64,000 nt of DNA, taken from contig MVGU01001550.1 of assembly GCA_002005505.1 (NCBI GenBank), positions 7,501-71,500 of the forward strand, written 5' to 3'. Positions within the stretch are counted from its first letter, which is position 1. Each line of letters starts with the position of its first letter. Shown one piece after another: positions 56,515 to 64,000 of this stretch. The position numbers and the translations under genes were made by a program. Below the pieces are notes generated by a model that had not been told where the DNA came from, ran no database searches, and saw only the letters and a program-made list of their open reading frames with translations. The stretch comes from Botryococcus braunii. Taxonomy: Eukaryota > Chlorophyta > Trebouxiophyceae.

Positions 56515-57152
56515 AGTCGATGGGCTGTGGAATGCATCTGGGCTTCGAGCTCCAAGCTGAATAGTGTTTGCTCTGTATTGAAGGACTGCTTGATATACTG
56601 CTGTCACACTAATTTCAATACAGGTAAGCTAGCGATCGTTGGCAAGGATAACGGTCGCAGTCGTGTGGCTGCGATCGCAGGCGTTAAACACATGCATACT
56701 GATGTTTCTGCTGATAATGAAACATTACATGTGTCTTGTGTTGCAGGAGCTGCATTGCTTGTATGTTACTGTTGTGCGAACAGTAAGGCTATTTGTGTGT
56801 GACGAGTTACACACTGGTTATAGCGGTGAGTACAGATACGTATAACAAGCTTGCACCTGCTGGTTAAATAACTGTTTTGTTTTGATCTCTGATGATCCAC
56901 ATATTGTGCAGATTGGTTGGGAGTAGCCATTAAACTCCTGGGACTGCTGAAGGGCCAAGGGTGTCCTGATCGGAGAGCAGTCGGTACGTACACATATGTG
57001 GATAAGTTGCGTGTGTGTTATATGGTTTAGATATATTTTATGGACACTGATGAACCCACAAGTAAATCGTAACGCTCGGGTGCAGGCAGATATAGACGGC
57101 AGTGCGAGCACTGGTCTATATAGACATTGAGAGTACTTGGTGGTGTTCACAG
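56515..57152 (+). other. J LTR repeat copy 1, with three introns
   Basis: Exons 56515-56623, 56747-56825, 56912-56983 and 57086-57152. Introns are 56624-56746 (GTAAGC...TTGCAG, 123 bases), 56826-56911 (GTGAGT...GTGCAG, 86) and 56984-57085 (GTACGT...GTGCAG, 102). Exon boundaries are fixed by comparison with copy 2. Non-coding: no long frame crosses the exons. Confidence 0.93.
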
Positions 57153-57179
57153 GTAAGTATACGTAAACCATTTGTAACG

Positions 57180-57506
57180 AGTCGATGGGGTCTGGAATGC
57201 ATCTGGGCTTCGAGCTCCAAGCTGAATAGTGTTTGCTCTGTATTGAAGGACTGCTTGATATACTGCTGTCACACTCATTTCAATACAGGAGCTGCATTGC
57301 TTGTATGTTACTGTTGTGCGAACAGTAAGGCTATTTGTGTGTGACGAGTTACACACTGGTTATAGCGATTGGTTGGGAGTAGCCATTAAACTCCTGGGAC
57401 TGCTGAAGGGCCAAGGGTGTCCTGATCGGAGAGCAGTCGGCAGATATAGACTGCAGTGCGAGCACTGGTCTATATAGACATTGAGAGTACTTGGTGGTGT
57501 TCACAG
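57180..57506 (+). other. J LTR repeat copy 2, precisely spliced
   Basis: Segments 57180-57288, 57289-57367, 57368-57439 and 57440-57506 have exactly the lengths of the four exons of copy 1 (109, 79, 72 and 67 bases) and are nearly identical to them. All three introns are absent without scar. This is a cDNA copy of spliced RNA sitting inside an LTR. Confidence 0.95.
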
Positions 57507-57573
57507 GAAGTGATCCTCTGACGGCATACGTACCGCTTACAGTTACGGCATCCTCCAACTAATACACAACAAA

Positions 57574-57586
57574 GGTGCTGGGCCCA
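57574..57586 (+). promoter_or_regulatory. Copia J primer-binding site, variant
   Basis: GGTGCTGGGCCCA two bases after the LTR. It differs at two positions from the GGTTATGGGCCCA of A, B and D. Read on, it resembles the sense strand of initiator tRNA-Met rather than its complement. Confidence 0.55.
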
Positions 57587-57597
57587 CAACTTGCTGC

Positions 57598-58578
57598 ATG
57601 CCAGAGGAGGGAGTCATTGTGATCGAAGATACACCGGAAACAGAAGAGCAACGGACGCCGAGACCTTTCCCAACAACGAGAGGAAGAGGACTGCGACCTG
57701 CATTACGTCAACAGCATCCAAGAAGACCAGAATACTCAGAGTATCCCATTCCTTTTGTCAGGACTCACTTTGAAGTTCCTGACTATTTTGGAGACCCGGG
57801 TCTGTATATTCATATTGAGAGGCCTGGTGTTCCAAAGGGTCAATTTCAAAGGCCAAGTGTGCATCACCTAGACATTGTGCTGAACAATCTCCCTGATCCT
57901 GTTGAACGAGCAAACTACATATTTGTTAAGACTTGTGAAAGTGAAGAAGGGTCCGTCCTGTGTGGAGGAATTATATCAACGGCATTCTTGGCTGGTCTGA
58001 CACAGCCACGAGAGGAGCCCATTTTGGTCAAGTGGGAGGAATTGATTGTGTTCAGTGATCCCCTTGCTGATAGCCAGGTGCATGAGGTAGCAGAGCTATA
58101 CGGGAAGAGCCTTCCAAAAGAAGACTGGGAGGTGCACTATTTTCTGAAAGTGTGGAACCGTTTGCAGGAGTTATTTAAGCTAACTGCAGACGGGCCACGG
58201 GAAGGTTTTCCTTCGTTCTTTCTCAACAGAGCTATTGTTGAGGGAAGAGAGGGAACATGACAGGTACTCAGGTGGTACAGAGAATACCACGTGTATATCG
58301 AGCTGGTACAGTTCCAGTTCCGTTTACACCAAGGGCAGAGTAAGGCAGTATTTGACCGACTGCCATCATGGAGGGAGGTGGAGGAGCTGGGACTCAATCC
58401 GTTGCGGCTCCATCCGGATTACTTCCAGACCTACGAGGGGATCTCACGGGGGTGGCTGGAACCAGTGATGGGGTTACAGCGACTGACATGGGAAGAGATT
58501 CAGGAGTTGGAACAGCAGTGGCTAGGGGATCTGAGCCGGCCAGTACATCTGGCCGGGAAGATCCGACTAGTCCAGTGA
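57598..58578 (+). pseudogene. Copia J ORF0-position frame with in-frame TGA
   Basis: A frame starting 12 bases after the primer-binding site (MPEEGVIVIEDTPE). It includes FVRTHFEVPDYFGDPGLYI, RPSVHHLDIVLNNLPDPVE and EPILVKWEELIVFSDPLAD. A TGA at 58258-58260 is followed in the same frame by WYREYHVYIELVQFQFRL and LPSWREVEELGLNPLRLHP, to a stop at 58578. The reading before and after looks equally protein-like, so the TGA is probably a mutation. It has the same position as ORF0 of A and B, but I see no clear sequence similarity. Its 3' part overlaps gag. Confidence 0.65.
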
Positions 58579-59315
58579 ACTCCAGTCTGCAGGTCACCAC
58601 CTCCTTAGATAGACTGGGTTTTTCGTTGGACATCTGGAAACAAAATGTGTTCCATTGTGCCGTGAGCAGAAATGTGCTGGAATGCCTAAAAACGTCCATG
58701 CCGGGGACTAAAGGGGATGCAGTGGCACTGCATTTGTTGCTGCAAAAGGTTCCAGAAGTGTGGGCTCAGAAGGTGGCATTCGCTGAATCTGCAGCAGTGG
58801 CATTTAAATGGATTATGAGCCAGTTCCAAGGGGGAGCAAACTTGGAAATCAATGACCAATGGCTGGAGCTGTTGGACAGTGAAATGATGGGGAGTGAGGG
58901 CACGTTGAAAGAATATGTGGCTAGGAAAGAGTTGCTGGCAAAAAGACTGAACGATAACAACATGCCAGTAACGCAAACAAAACTCAAGAAGTCAATTCTG
59001 AAGTGCCTTCCGTGGCAGTTTGATGCTCATAAACCAAGTTTATCTTCTTCCACTGCTACATGCAATATTAACCAAACTTTGGCTGCCATAAGGGTGGTTG
59101 CAGAAACCATAGGTTTCAATGATCAGCAACCAAGGGCTCCAAGGGCGGCTGTTGTCCGCAAGCCGGGTCCGGCTGTCAGGCACGATAATCGGACGTGCTA
59201 TGAGTGTGGTGAGAGGGGGCACATTAAAATGAACTGCCCAAGACTTGTGCACCCTCCTAACCGAGGTAATCCACCCACTGGAGAAGAGGTAAATCCAAGG
59301 GCAGGGATGGCATCT
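58368..59315 (+). CDS. gag: Copia J Gag (interrupted by element E)
   Basis: Starts in another frame inside ORF0 (MEGGGGAGTQSV). The gag core shows RLGFSLDIWKQNVFHCAV, LLLQKVPEVWAQKVAF, IMSQFQGGANLEINDQWLE and LKKSILKCLPWQF. The zinc knuckle is CYECGERGHIKMNC. The frame is cut at 59315 by the Copia E LTR shortly after the zinc knuckle, so protease and pol are not in the window. Confidence 0.88.
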
Positions 59316-60005
59316 TGTTAGGTTATGGGCTTGGCGTATTCCTGTGCAGTGGCGGCACGGAGGGTGTGAGTCAAAGTTCGCTCTACTGTGTAACGAAGAG
59401 TAGAGTCTAGAACATGAACAATCAAGGACTGATTGGGCAACTTTAAGGAAACACCCGGAGTGCTTGTGAAGTCCCAAACAAGTATTACAATTGCTCACTT
59501 GCTCTCTCTTAACAACGGAATTCAAACTATCCTAACTGGTACGTACTCAGAAAGGATCAATCTCATTGTCCGATGATAAGATAGCCAAGCACATACACAT
59601 AACACGAAATATTAAGGTCAACAAAGCCTCAACTCTCCCAATCTATTCACCATCACGTTACCTGTGCAGTGGCGGCACGGAGGGTGTGAGTCAAAGTTCG
59701 CTCTACTGTGTGACGAAGAGTAGAGTCTAGAACATGAACAATCAAGGACTGATTGGGCAACTTTAAGGAAACACCCGGAGTGCTTGTGAAGTCCCAAACA
59801 AGTGCCTTGCCTCTCCGTGCCAGCACCACTACCTTCCTGCACTAAACGTGTCTGTAACTTGCGTTATCTTTATCTTCATTCAAATTGTTCCTAACCGCTA
59901 AGTCTTTGTAGTTTCGCCCATATTAGTCATTTATTATTGTCACTGACGGAATAGCCACTATTACTCCACTGAGGGAAAGGCATAAATAACTCATCCAATA
60001 TAACA
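59316..60005 (-). repeat. Copia E 3' LTR (690 bp) with internal repeat and intron signals
   Basis: Starts TGTTAGGTTATGGG and ends CCAATATAACA. In transcript sense: copy 1 59803-59662 (142 bp) ending CTGCACAG|GTAACG, and copy 2 59483-59342 (142 bp) ending CTGCACAG|GAATAC. The possible intron is 59661-59342 (320 bases). The tail holds GCCCATAACC, as in A and D. Confidence 0.95.
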
Positions 60006-60023
60006 CTTCCCCTTGCCTTTTCC

Positions 60024-63000
60024 TCACCAGAACTTGGCAAGACCCAGTGAGTTTCTATGACCCTGAAACACTAATCTTACTAGAGGTTTAGTGAAGATGT
60101 CAGCCACATTTCTGGCAGACTGAATGTATTTGAAGTCAACCTGCCCCTTTGCAATAGCTTCACGTGCAAAGTGACAGCTGATTGCAATGTGCTTGGTATG
60201 TTTAGAATACACTGGATTCCTGAGGTGATTGATGCACCCTTGGTTATCACAATGTATCTTCACTATCCAGGGAAACACACCAATTTCCTCTAGGAATCCC
60301 CTCAGCCAATTAGCTTCCTTCACAACAGCACTTGCTGCCATGAATTCTGCTTCTACTGTGGAAGTAGCCACAGCAGATTGCTTTTTACTTCCCCACACAA
60401 CTGCTCCTCCAAACACAGTGAGAACGAAGCCGGTGGTGGAGAAACGGTGGTCTTGATCCCCACCGTAATCAGCATCAACATATCCCTCCAACTCTGTTTC
60501 TTTTCCACCAAGGATCAGAACCAGGTCTCGGGTTCCCTTAAGATATTTCAACACACGGATTGCTTCATTCCAGTGTGCTGTTGTGGGTGACATCCTGTAC
60601 CTCGACAGAACTCCTACAGCCTGGGATATATCAGGACGAGTGGTGTTAGCTATGTAGAGTAGTGACCCTACTAACTCACAGTATCGATGACCAGGAGGCA
60701 GAACACTCCCAGCACCAATACTATCATTCCCATCCTTTGGTGCAGGCATCTGAGACATTACAAAATCTTTTGTCATTGGGGTATCGGGCCCAACTGACTC
60801 AAGATCAAGAACAAACTTCTCCACAAGTGCATCTATCTTAGGAATGCAACGCAGGGAGATTAACCCCTTCTCTCTATCTCTCATGACTTGACAACCTAAG
60901 AAATCCTTCACTTCCCCTAGATCGTGGATGGTGAATTCTTTCTTGAGAAGCTCTTTCACTCTCTCCACCTCTGACATGCCCTTGGATACAATCAAGAGAT
61001 CATCTACATAAATTAGCACGTAGGATTTACCCCCATCTTCAGAGCATCTCACATAAACTCCAGCATCACTCTTGCACACCTCATACCCCATGACTTCAAG
61101 TTTGTCATTAAGGGTTTTGTGCCAGGCACGTGGGGCCTGCTTTAGGCCATACAGTGCCTTTTTGAGTCGACACACGGTATTGCGATCACCATTCTCAAAT
61201 CCAAGAGGTTGCGTTACATACACTTCTTCCTCCAGCTCACCATTGAGAAAGGCTGTCTTAACATCTACCTGGTGAATCTCATAACCTTCCCTAGCAGCCA
61301 CAGCTAACAAGGTTCTCCTAGCTCCATAGCTGCTGGTTGGTGCAAAGACCTCCATGACATCTACTCCAGGAATTTGTCGACAACCCTGAGCAACCAATCT
61401 TGCCTTGAATCTCAACACATTGCCATGTGCATCCATTTTCACTGAGAAAATCCAGTGAACTGGTATTACCTTATGCCCATGAGGTCTGGGAACATATTCC
61501 ATAACCTCATGGGTGTCTAATGAATTCTGCTCTTCTTGCATAGCAGCCTTCCAGTATTCCCACTGAGGAGACATCTGAGCTTCTCTTAAATTAGAGGGAA
61601 CATGGATTTTACCAAATCTAACACCAGTGTGCTTCCCCTCCTCTCTCTTACCCTTTGGAGAATCGTTGGTTGCACCCTCAGAACCCACTACTCTTCCACT
61701 GACACTCGCCGCACTACAGCTAGCTTTTCTCTCAGTGGTATCAGAGCTTTCTCTCATGCTTCTCTCTCTCTTGGATTCGCACCTCGCACTGCTCAACTTG
61801 TTGCCTCGCACGCTCACATCTTCCTCCCAAACACAGGTACCTCCCGGGAAGCATCCATAGTCCGGAGGTTTCTCACATTGTCTGAGCTTCCGGTTCACCT
61901 CCACATCCACACTCTTACACATCCTCTCAAGCTCAGGCTCTTGAGGGCTCTCACAGGCAGAGGGAGGTGGGCTCTGGTCGCCCCTTTCCTTCCCCTCCCT
62001 TTCTTGACTTGTATGTCTCTGACTTCTACGTTGTGTCACAAGAGACTGTGACCTCAAATCCCTGACATCCTTCTCCCATACATAGGTACCTCTCAGGCTG
62101 CACTTGTAATTCGGTGGTACCACACATTGTCCGTGCACCTGATTCACCTCCTCTTCTCGGCTCTCACACAAGTACTGGGATGCTGACCCAGTACTGCTCG
62201 CACAGACATTTCTGGCTGTTTCCGAGAGAGTGGAATGACTCTTCTCAGGACTGTGGCTGTCACCACCTTCCCCTACCAGTCCACGCCACTGATGGGGAGA
62301 GCCAGATGTTTCCACACAAGTCTCACCACTGACATGAAGCTCATTCACTGGACAGGACCCACCCGTGCAACTCAGCTCCCTGGGACCATTTGCAGTCATG
62401 ATTGTGGCTGCCCCCCTCTCATCACTAACATGAAAATCAGGGCTCTCAGACTGGCACCCATCTATCTGCACTTCCCCTGGTCCCTGTGACTGTGTGTCAC
62501 TTTCTGTTAGCCCCACTTTGTCTCTGCTCTCTCCCACCTCCTGTGACAGCAGGAGTTCTCTTGCAAGTGTTCGTTGCTCATGCCTCTGGGCTCTTGTTAG
62601 CCCATCAGCAGCCAAATTGGAATTTTCCAGGCTGGTCGGTCTGAGAGACTCTTGAGCTCGAATCAGTTGTTGCTGTAGTCCAGAGTCCGAATGAGTGCCG
62701 CGGGCCAGGTCCAGAGCTGCTTCGATGGTCCTTCGGATCTCCGCGGGAGCAGTGGATCTCTGGGGGTCAGGCTGGGGCTCAGCCTTCCCAGAGGGTCCTG
62801 GACGTTCTGAGTCTGTGTCTTCCTGGGAAATATGTGGATGCACTGTCTCAACTGATGAGTCCTGGATCTCTGCCTCACTGTCGTCTCCACAGGATTCCTT
62901 AACTGGCTCTGGGTGCTGTTTGGTAGTGCTGGGTTCACAGGGAACAGGGGACAGAAATTCCTCAGACTGAGCAGGAGTCACACTGAGACCAACACGAGAG

Positions 63001-63116
63001 GCCCCTCTGAGATGCTCCACAAAGATGACATCTCTGCTCTCTCGCCATATACCCCCACCCATGTATATCCGATAGGCTTTGGAGGAGGCTGAATAACCGG
63101 TGAGCATTCCTGGCAC
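60024..63116 (-). CDS. pol: Copia E integrase end, linker, reverse transcriptase, RNase H
   Basis: About 1030 residues. After PGMLTGYSASSKAYRIYMGG comes an acidic linker with two cysteine modules (VNQVHGQC...GTYVWEKDV and VNRKLRQC...GTCVWEEDV). Reverse transcriptase follows (KVIPVHWIFSVKMDAHGN, FKARLVAQGC, LYGLKQAPRAWHKTL, YVDD), then RNase H (YVDADYGGD, VVWGSKKQSAVATSTVEAEF, CDNQGCINHLRNP) and the end ADIFTKPLVRLVFQGH. Reading is continuous in the same frame with 63141-63998 apart from a TAG at 63141-63143, so the protein was one polyprotein. Confidence 0.96.
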   Translation of the reverse strand: MPGMLTGYSASSKAYRIYMGGGIWRESRDVIFVEHLRGASRVGLSVTPAQSEEFLSPVPCEPSTTKQHPEPVKESCGDDSEAEIQDSSVETVHPHISQEDTDSERPGPSGKAEPQPDPQRSTAPAEIRRTIEAALDLARGTHSDSGLQQQLIRAQESLRPTSLENSNLAADGLTRAQRHEQRTLARELLLSQEVGESRDKVGLTESDTQSQGPGEVQIDGCQSESPDFHVSDERGAATIMTANGPRELSCTGGSCPVNELHVSGETCVETSGSPHQWRGLVGEGGDSHSPEKSHSTLSETARNVCASSTGSASQYLCESREEEVNQVHGQCVVPPNYKCSLRGTYVWEKDVRDLRSQSLVTQRRSQRHTSQEREGKERGDQSPPPSACESPQEPELERMCKSVDVEVNRKLRQCEKPPDYGCFPGGTCVWEEDVSVRGNKLSSARCESKRERSMRESSDTTERKASCSAASVSGRVVGSEGATNDSPKGKREEGKHTGVRFGKIHVPSNLREAQMSPQWEYWKAAMQEEQNSLDTHEVMEYVPRPHGHKVIPVHWIFSVKMDAHGNVLRFKARLVAQGCRQIPGVDVMEVFAPTSSYGARRTLLAVAAREGYEIHQVDVKTAFLNGELEEEVYVTQPLGFENGDRNTVCRLKKALYGLKQAPRAWHKTLNDKLEVMGYEVCKSDAGVYVRCSEDGGKSYVLIYVDDLLIVSKGMSEVERVKELLKKEFTIHDLGEVKDFLGCQVMRDREKGLISLRCIPKIDALVEKFVLDLESVGPDTPMTKDFVMSQMPAPKDGNDSIGAGSVLPPGHRYCELVGSLLYIANTTRPDISQAVGVLSRYRMSPTTAHWNEAIRVLKYLKGTRDLVLILGGKETELEGYVDADYGGDQDHRFSTTGFVLTVFGGAVVWGSKKQSAVATSTVEAEFMAASAVVKEANWLRGFLEEIGVFPWIVKIHCDNQGCINHLRNPVYSKHTKHIAISCHFAREAIAKGQVDFKYIQSARNVADIFTKPLVRLVFQGHRNSLGLAKFW

Positions 63117-63140
63117 AGTTTTTGGTGCAAAGACTGGCCT

Positions 63141-64000
63141 CTAGACATCTGGGATATGCACATATGCAAGGCAACCCCATGTGCGCAGGAGTGAGACATC
63201 AGGCTTATATCCCCAGAACAATTCAAAGGGGGTAAGGTCCCTGCCTGTGCTTGGGCCCATGTTAAGCAGGGTGCATGCTGTCTCCAGGGCTTCTTTCCAG
63301 AGGGTGGGACTGGCAGCAGCAAAGCTCAGGATAGTCCGGGTTCTTTCCTTCAGGGTTCGGTTGGCTCGTTCAGCTGCTCCATTCTGCTGTGGGGTGTATG
63401 GGGCAGAGGTCTCCAGCTTAGTCCCCTGGGAGGCACAGAACTCCTTGAACCGGGCATTAACAAATTCAGTTCCTCTGTCACATCTGACACACTTCACAGT
63501 GGTTTTTCGTTGCGTCTGCCAGTAAACAAGTAAGTCCCTGACAGCTGCACTGATGGTGTCTTTGGACTTTACTGGAATAACTGCTTTCCACTGAGAGGCT
63601 TCATCTAGTACAGTCACCCACAAACGTTCACCAGTAATGGCTGCAGGTGTAATAGGACCCACAGTATCTATGTGTACTCGATCCAGAGGTTCCAAGGCAG
63701 GTCTGGTACTGATTCCGAAAGAGGGTCTGGCAGTCTTTCCTTCAATACACGCTTCACAGTGTACCGGGCAATCAGTGCAGGGAGAGAGGGAGGTGTCAAT
63801 CCCAGTCACCAGGTTCTCCTTAGCAAGACGCTGCATCCACGTTTCTCCAGGGTGTCCCATTCTGCTATGCCACAAGTAACGTTTGGCACAGCTGTGTGAT
63901 AAGATACTGGATTTTAGCTGTTTGGTTGCACTGGCTGCATGTTTTGATGTGCTGGTTCCTCTCACTGCAACTACACTATGAATGTAGTACAGTCCCATCT
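63141..64000 (-). CDS. pol: Copia E integrase (partial, ends at TAG)
   Basis: Starts outside the window. Zinc-binding region LWHSRMGHPGETWMQRL then CPVHCEAC. Catalytic core with RVHIDTVGPITPAAITGE (first Asp), CDRGTEFVN (second Asp) and PQQNGAAERANRTLKERTRT (Glu). Then GYKPDVSLLRTWGCLAYVHI. The TAG at 63141-63143 stands where A has Gln (DVQRPVFAPKT). Confidence 0.95.
   Translation of the reverse strand, partial: MGLYYIHSVVAVRGTSTSKHAASATKQLKSSILSHSCAKRYLWHSRMGHPGETWMQRLAKENLVTGIDTSLSPCTDCPVHCEACIEGKTARPSFGISTRPALEPLDRVHIDTVGPITPAAITGERLWVTVLDEASQWKAVIPVKSKDTISAAVRDLLVYWQTQRKTTVKCVRCDRGTEFVNARFKEFCASQGTKLETSAPYTPQQNGAAERANRTLKERTRTILSFAAASPTLWKEALETACTLLNMGPSTGRDLTPFELFWGYKPDVSLLRTWGCLAYVHIPDV

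Larger units (their letters stand above)
56072..57571 (+). repeat. Copia J 5' LTR (1500 bp) with unspliced and spliced repeat copies
   Basis: Starts TGTTGTATAAACTG and ends ATACACAACA. U3 is 56072-56514. Copy 1 (56515-57152) has four exons and three introns. A donor GTAAGT and a 27-base spacer follow. Copy 2 (57180-57506) is the four exons without introns. A 65-base tail follows. The long LTR intron would be 57153-57506 (354 bases, GTAAGT...TTCACAG). Confidence 0.9.
59316..64000 (-). mobile_element. Copia element E, partial (3' part in window)
   Basis: A minus-strand Copia element closely related to A, inserted in J. Its 3' LTR, pol and the start of integrase are present. Protease, gag and the 5' LTR lie beyond the right edge. 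The left flank is CATCT; the matching duplication would be outside. One TAG in pol is the only break seen. Confidence 0.95.

Noticed and set aside
59040..59525. Minus-strand frames across the J/E boundary
   Set aside because: They cross an insertion junction and repeat LTR sequence; not genes.

Overview
The window is a retrotransposon-dense stretch of a nuclear eukaryotic genome, most likely a green alga or other member of the green lineage. The evidence is a host gene fragment with a plant-type B3 DNA-binding domain (52172-53302), GT-AG introns, long GA/GT/AC microsatellites and a kangaroo/PAT-type tyrosine-recombinase retroelement of a kind described from Volvox. The species cannot be fixed from the sequence. 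Almost everything else is mobile DNA: Copia-type LTR elements (called A, B, D, E, I, J here), Gypsy-type LTR elements (C, F, H) and one DIRS-group element (G).

Layout. 1-3188: a GA microsatellite and unassigned sequence. 3189-45637: one nest of insertions. Copia A (minus) is the oldest. Copia B (minus, 7771-21962, duplication GTGAG) sits in A, and Gypsy C (minus, 8807-15683, duplication ATTGG) sits in B. Copia D (plus, 23431-44823) also sits in A, Gypsy F (minus, 29670-44027, duplication CCAAG) sits in D, and DIRS-group G (35088-43306, no duplication) sits in F. When the insertions are mentally removed, the interrupted reading frames of A, B, D and F each resume at the junctions. 45638-49000: remnants of Gypsy H and Copia I. 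49000-53302: apparently host sequence with the B3 gene. 53303-55015: nothing assigned. 55016-57571: two head-to-head LTRs of family J around an AC microsatellite. 57572-59315: the 5' part of Copia J, cut by Copia E (minus), which runs off the right edge.

Main discovery. The LTRs of all six Copia families contain a direct repeat of 114-145 bp (327 spliced bases in J). In every family the first copy, in transcript sense, ends in CAG followed at once by a GT splice donor. The second copy ends in CAG followed by G or AG, a few tens of bases before the primer-binding site. The LTR thus carries an intron whose removal joins copy 1 to the tail that already follows copy 2. In J the first copy has three further introns, and the second copy is the same sequence with all three removed at the base. 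The second copy was therefore made from spliced RNA. I infer an LTR cycle in which the 5' leader is spliced, reverse transcribed and transferred onto the second copy at the 3' end.

Other notable points. A and B have an extra open frame (ORF0) upstream of gag, and J has an unrelated-looking one in the same place. A, B and E have a cysteine-rich module between integrase and reverse transcriptase. Gypsy C is young: its LTRs look identical and both ORFs are intact. Element G has split direct repeats and a three-exon recombinase gene facing its reverse transcriptase gene tail to tail.
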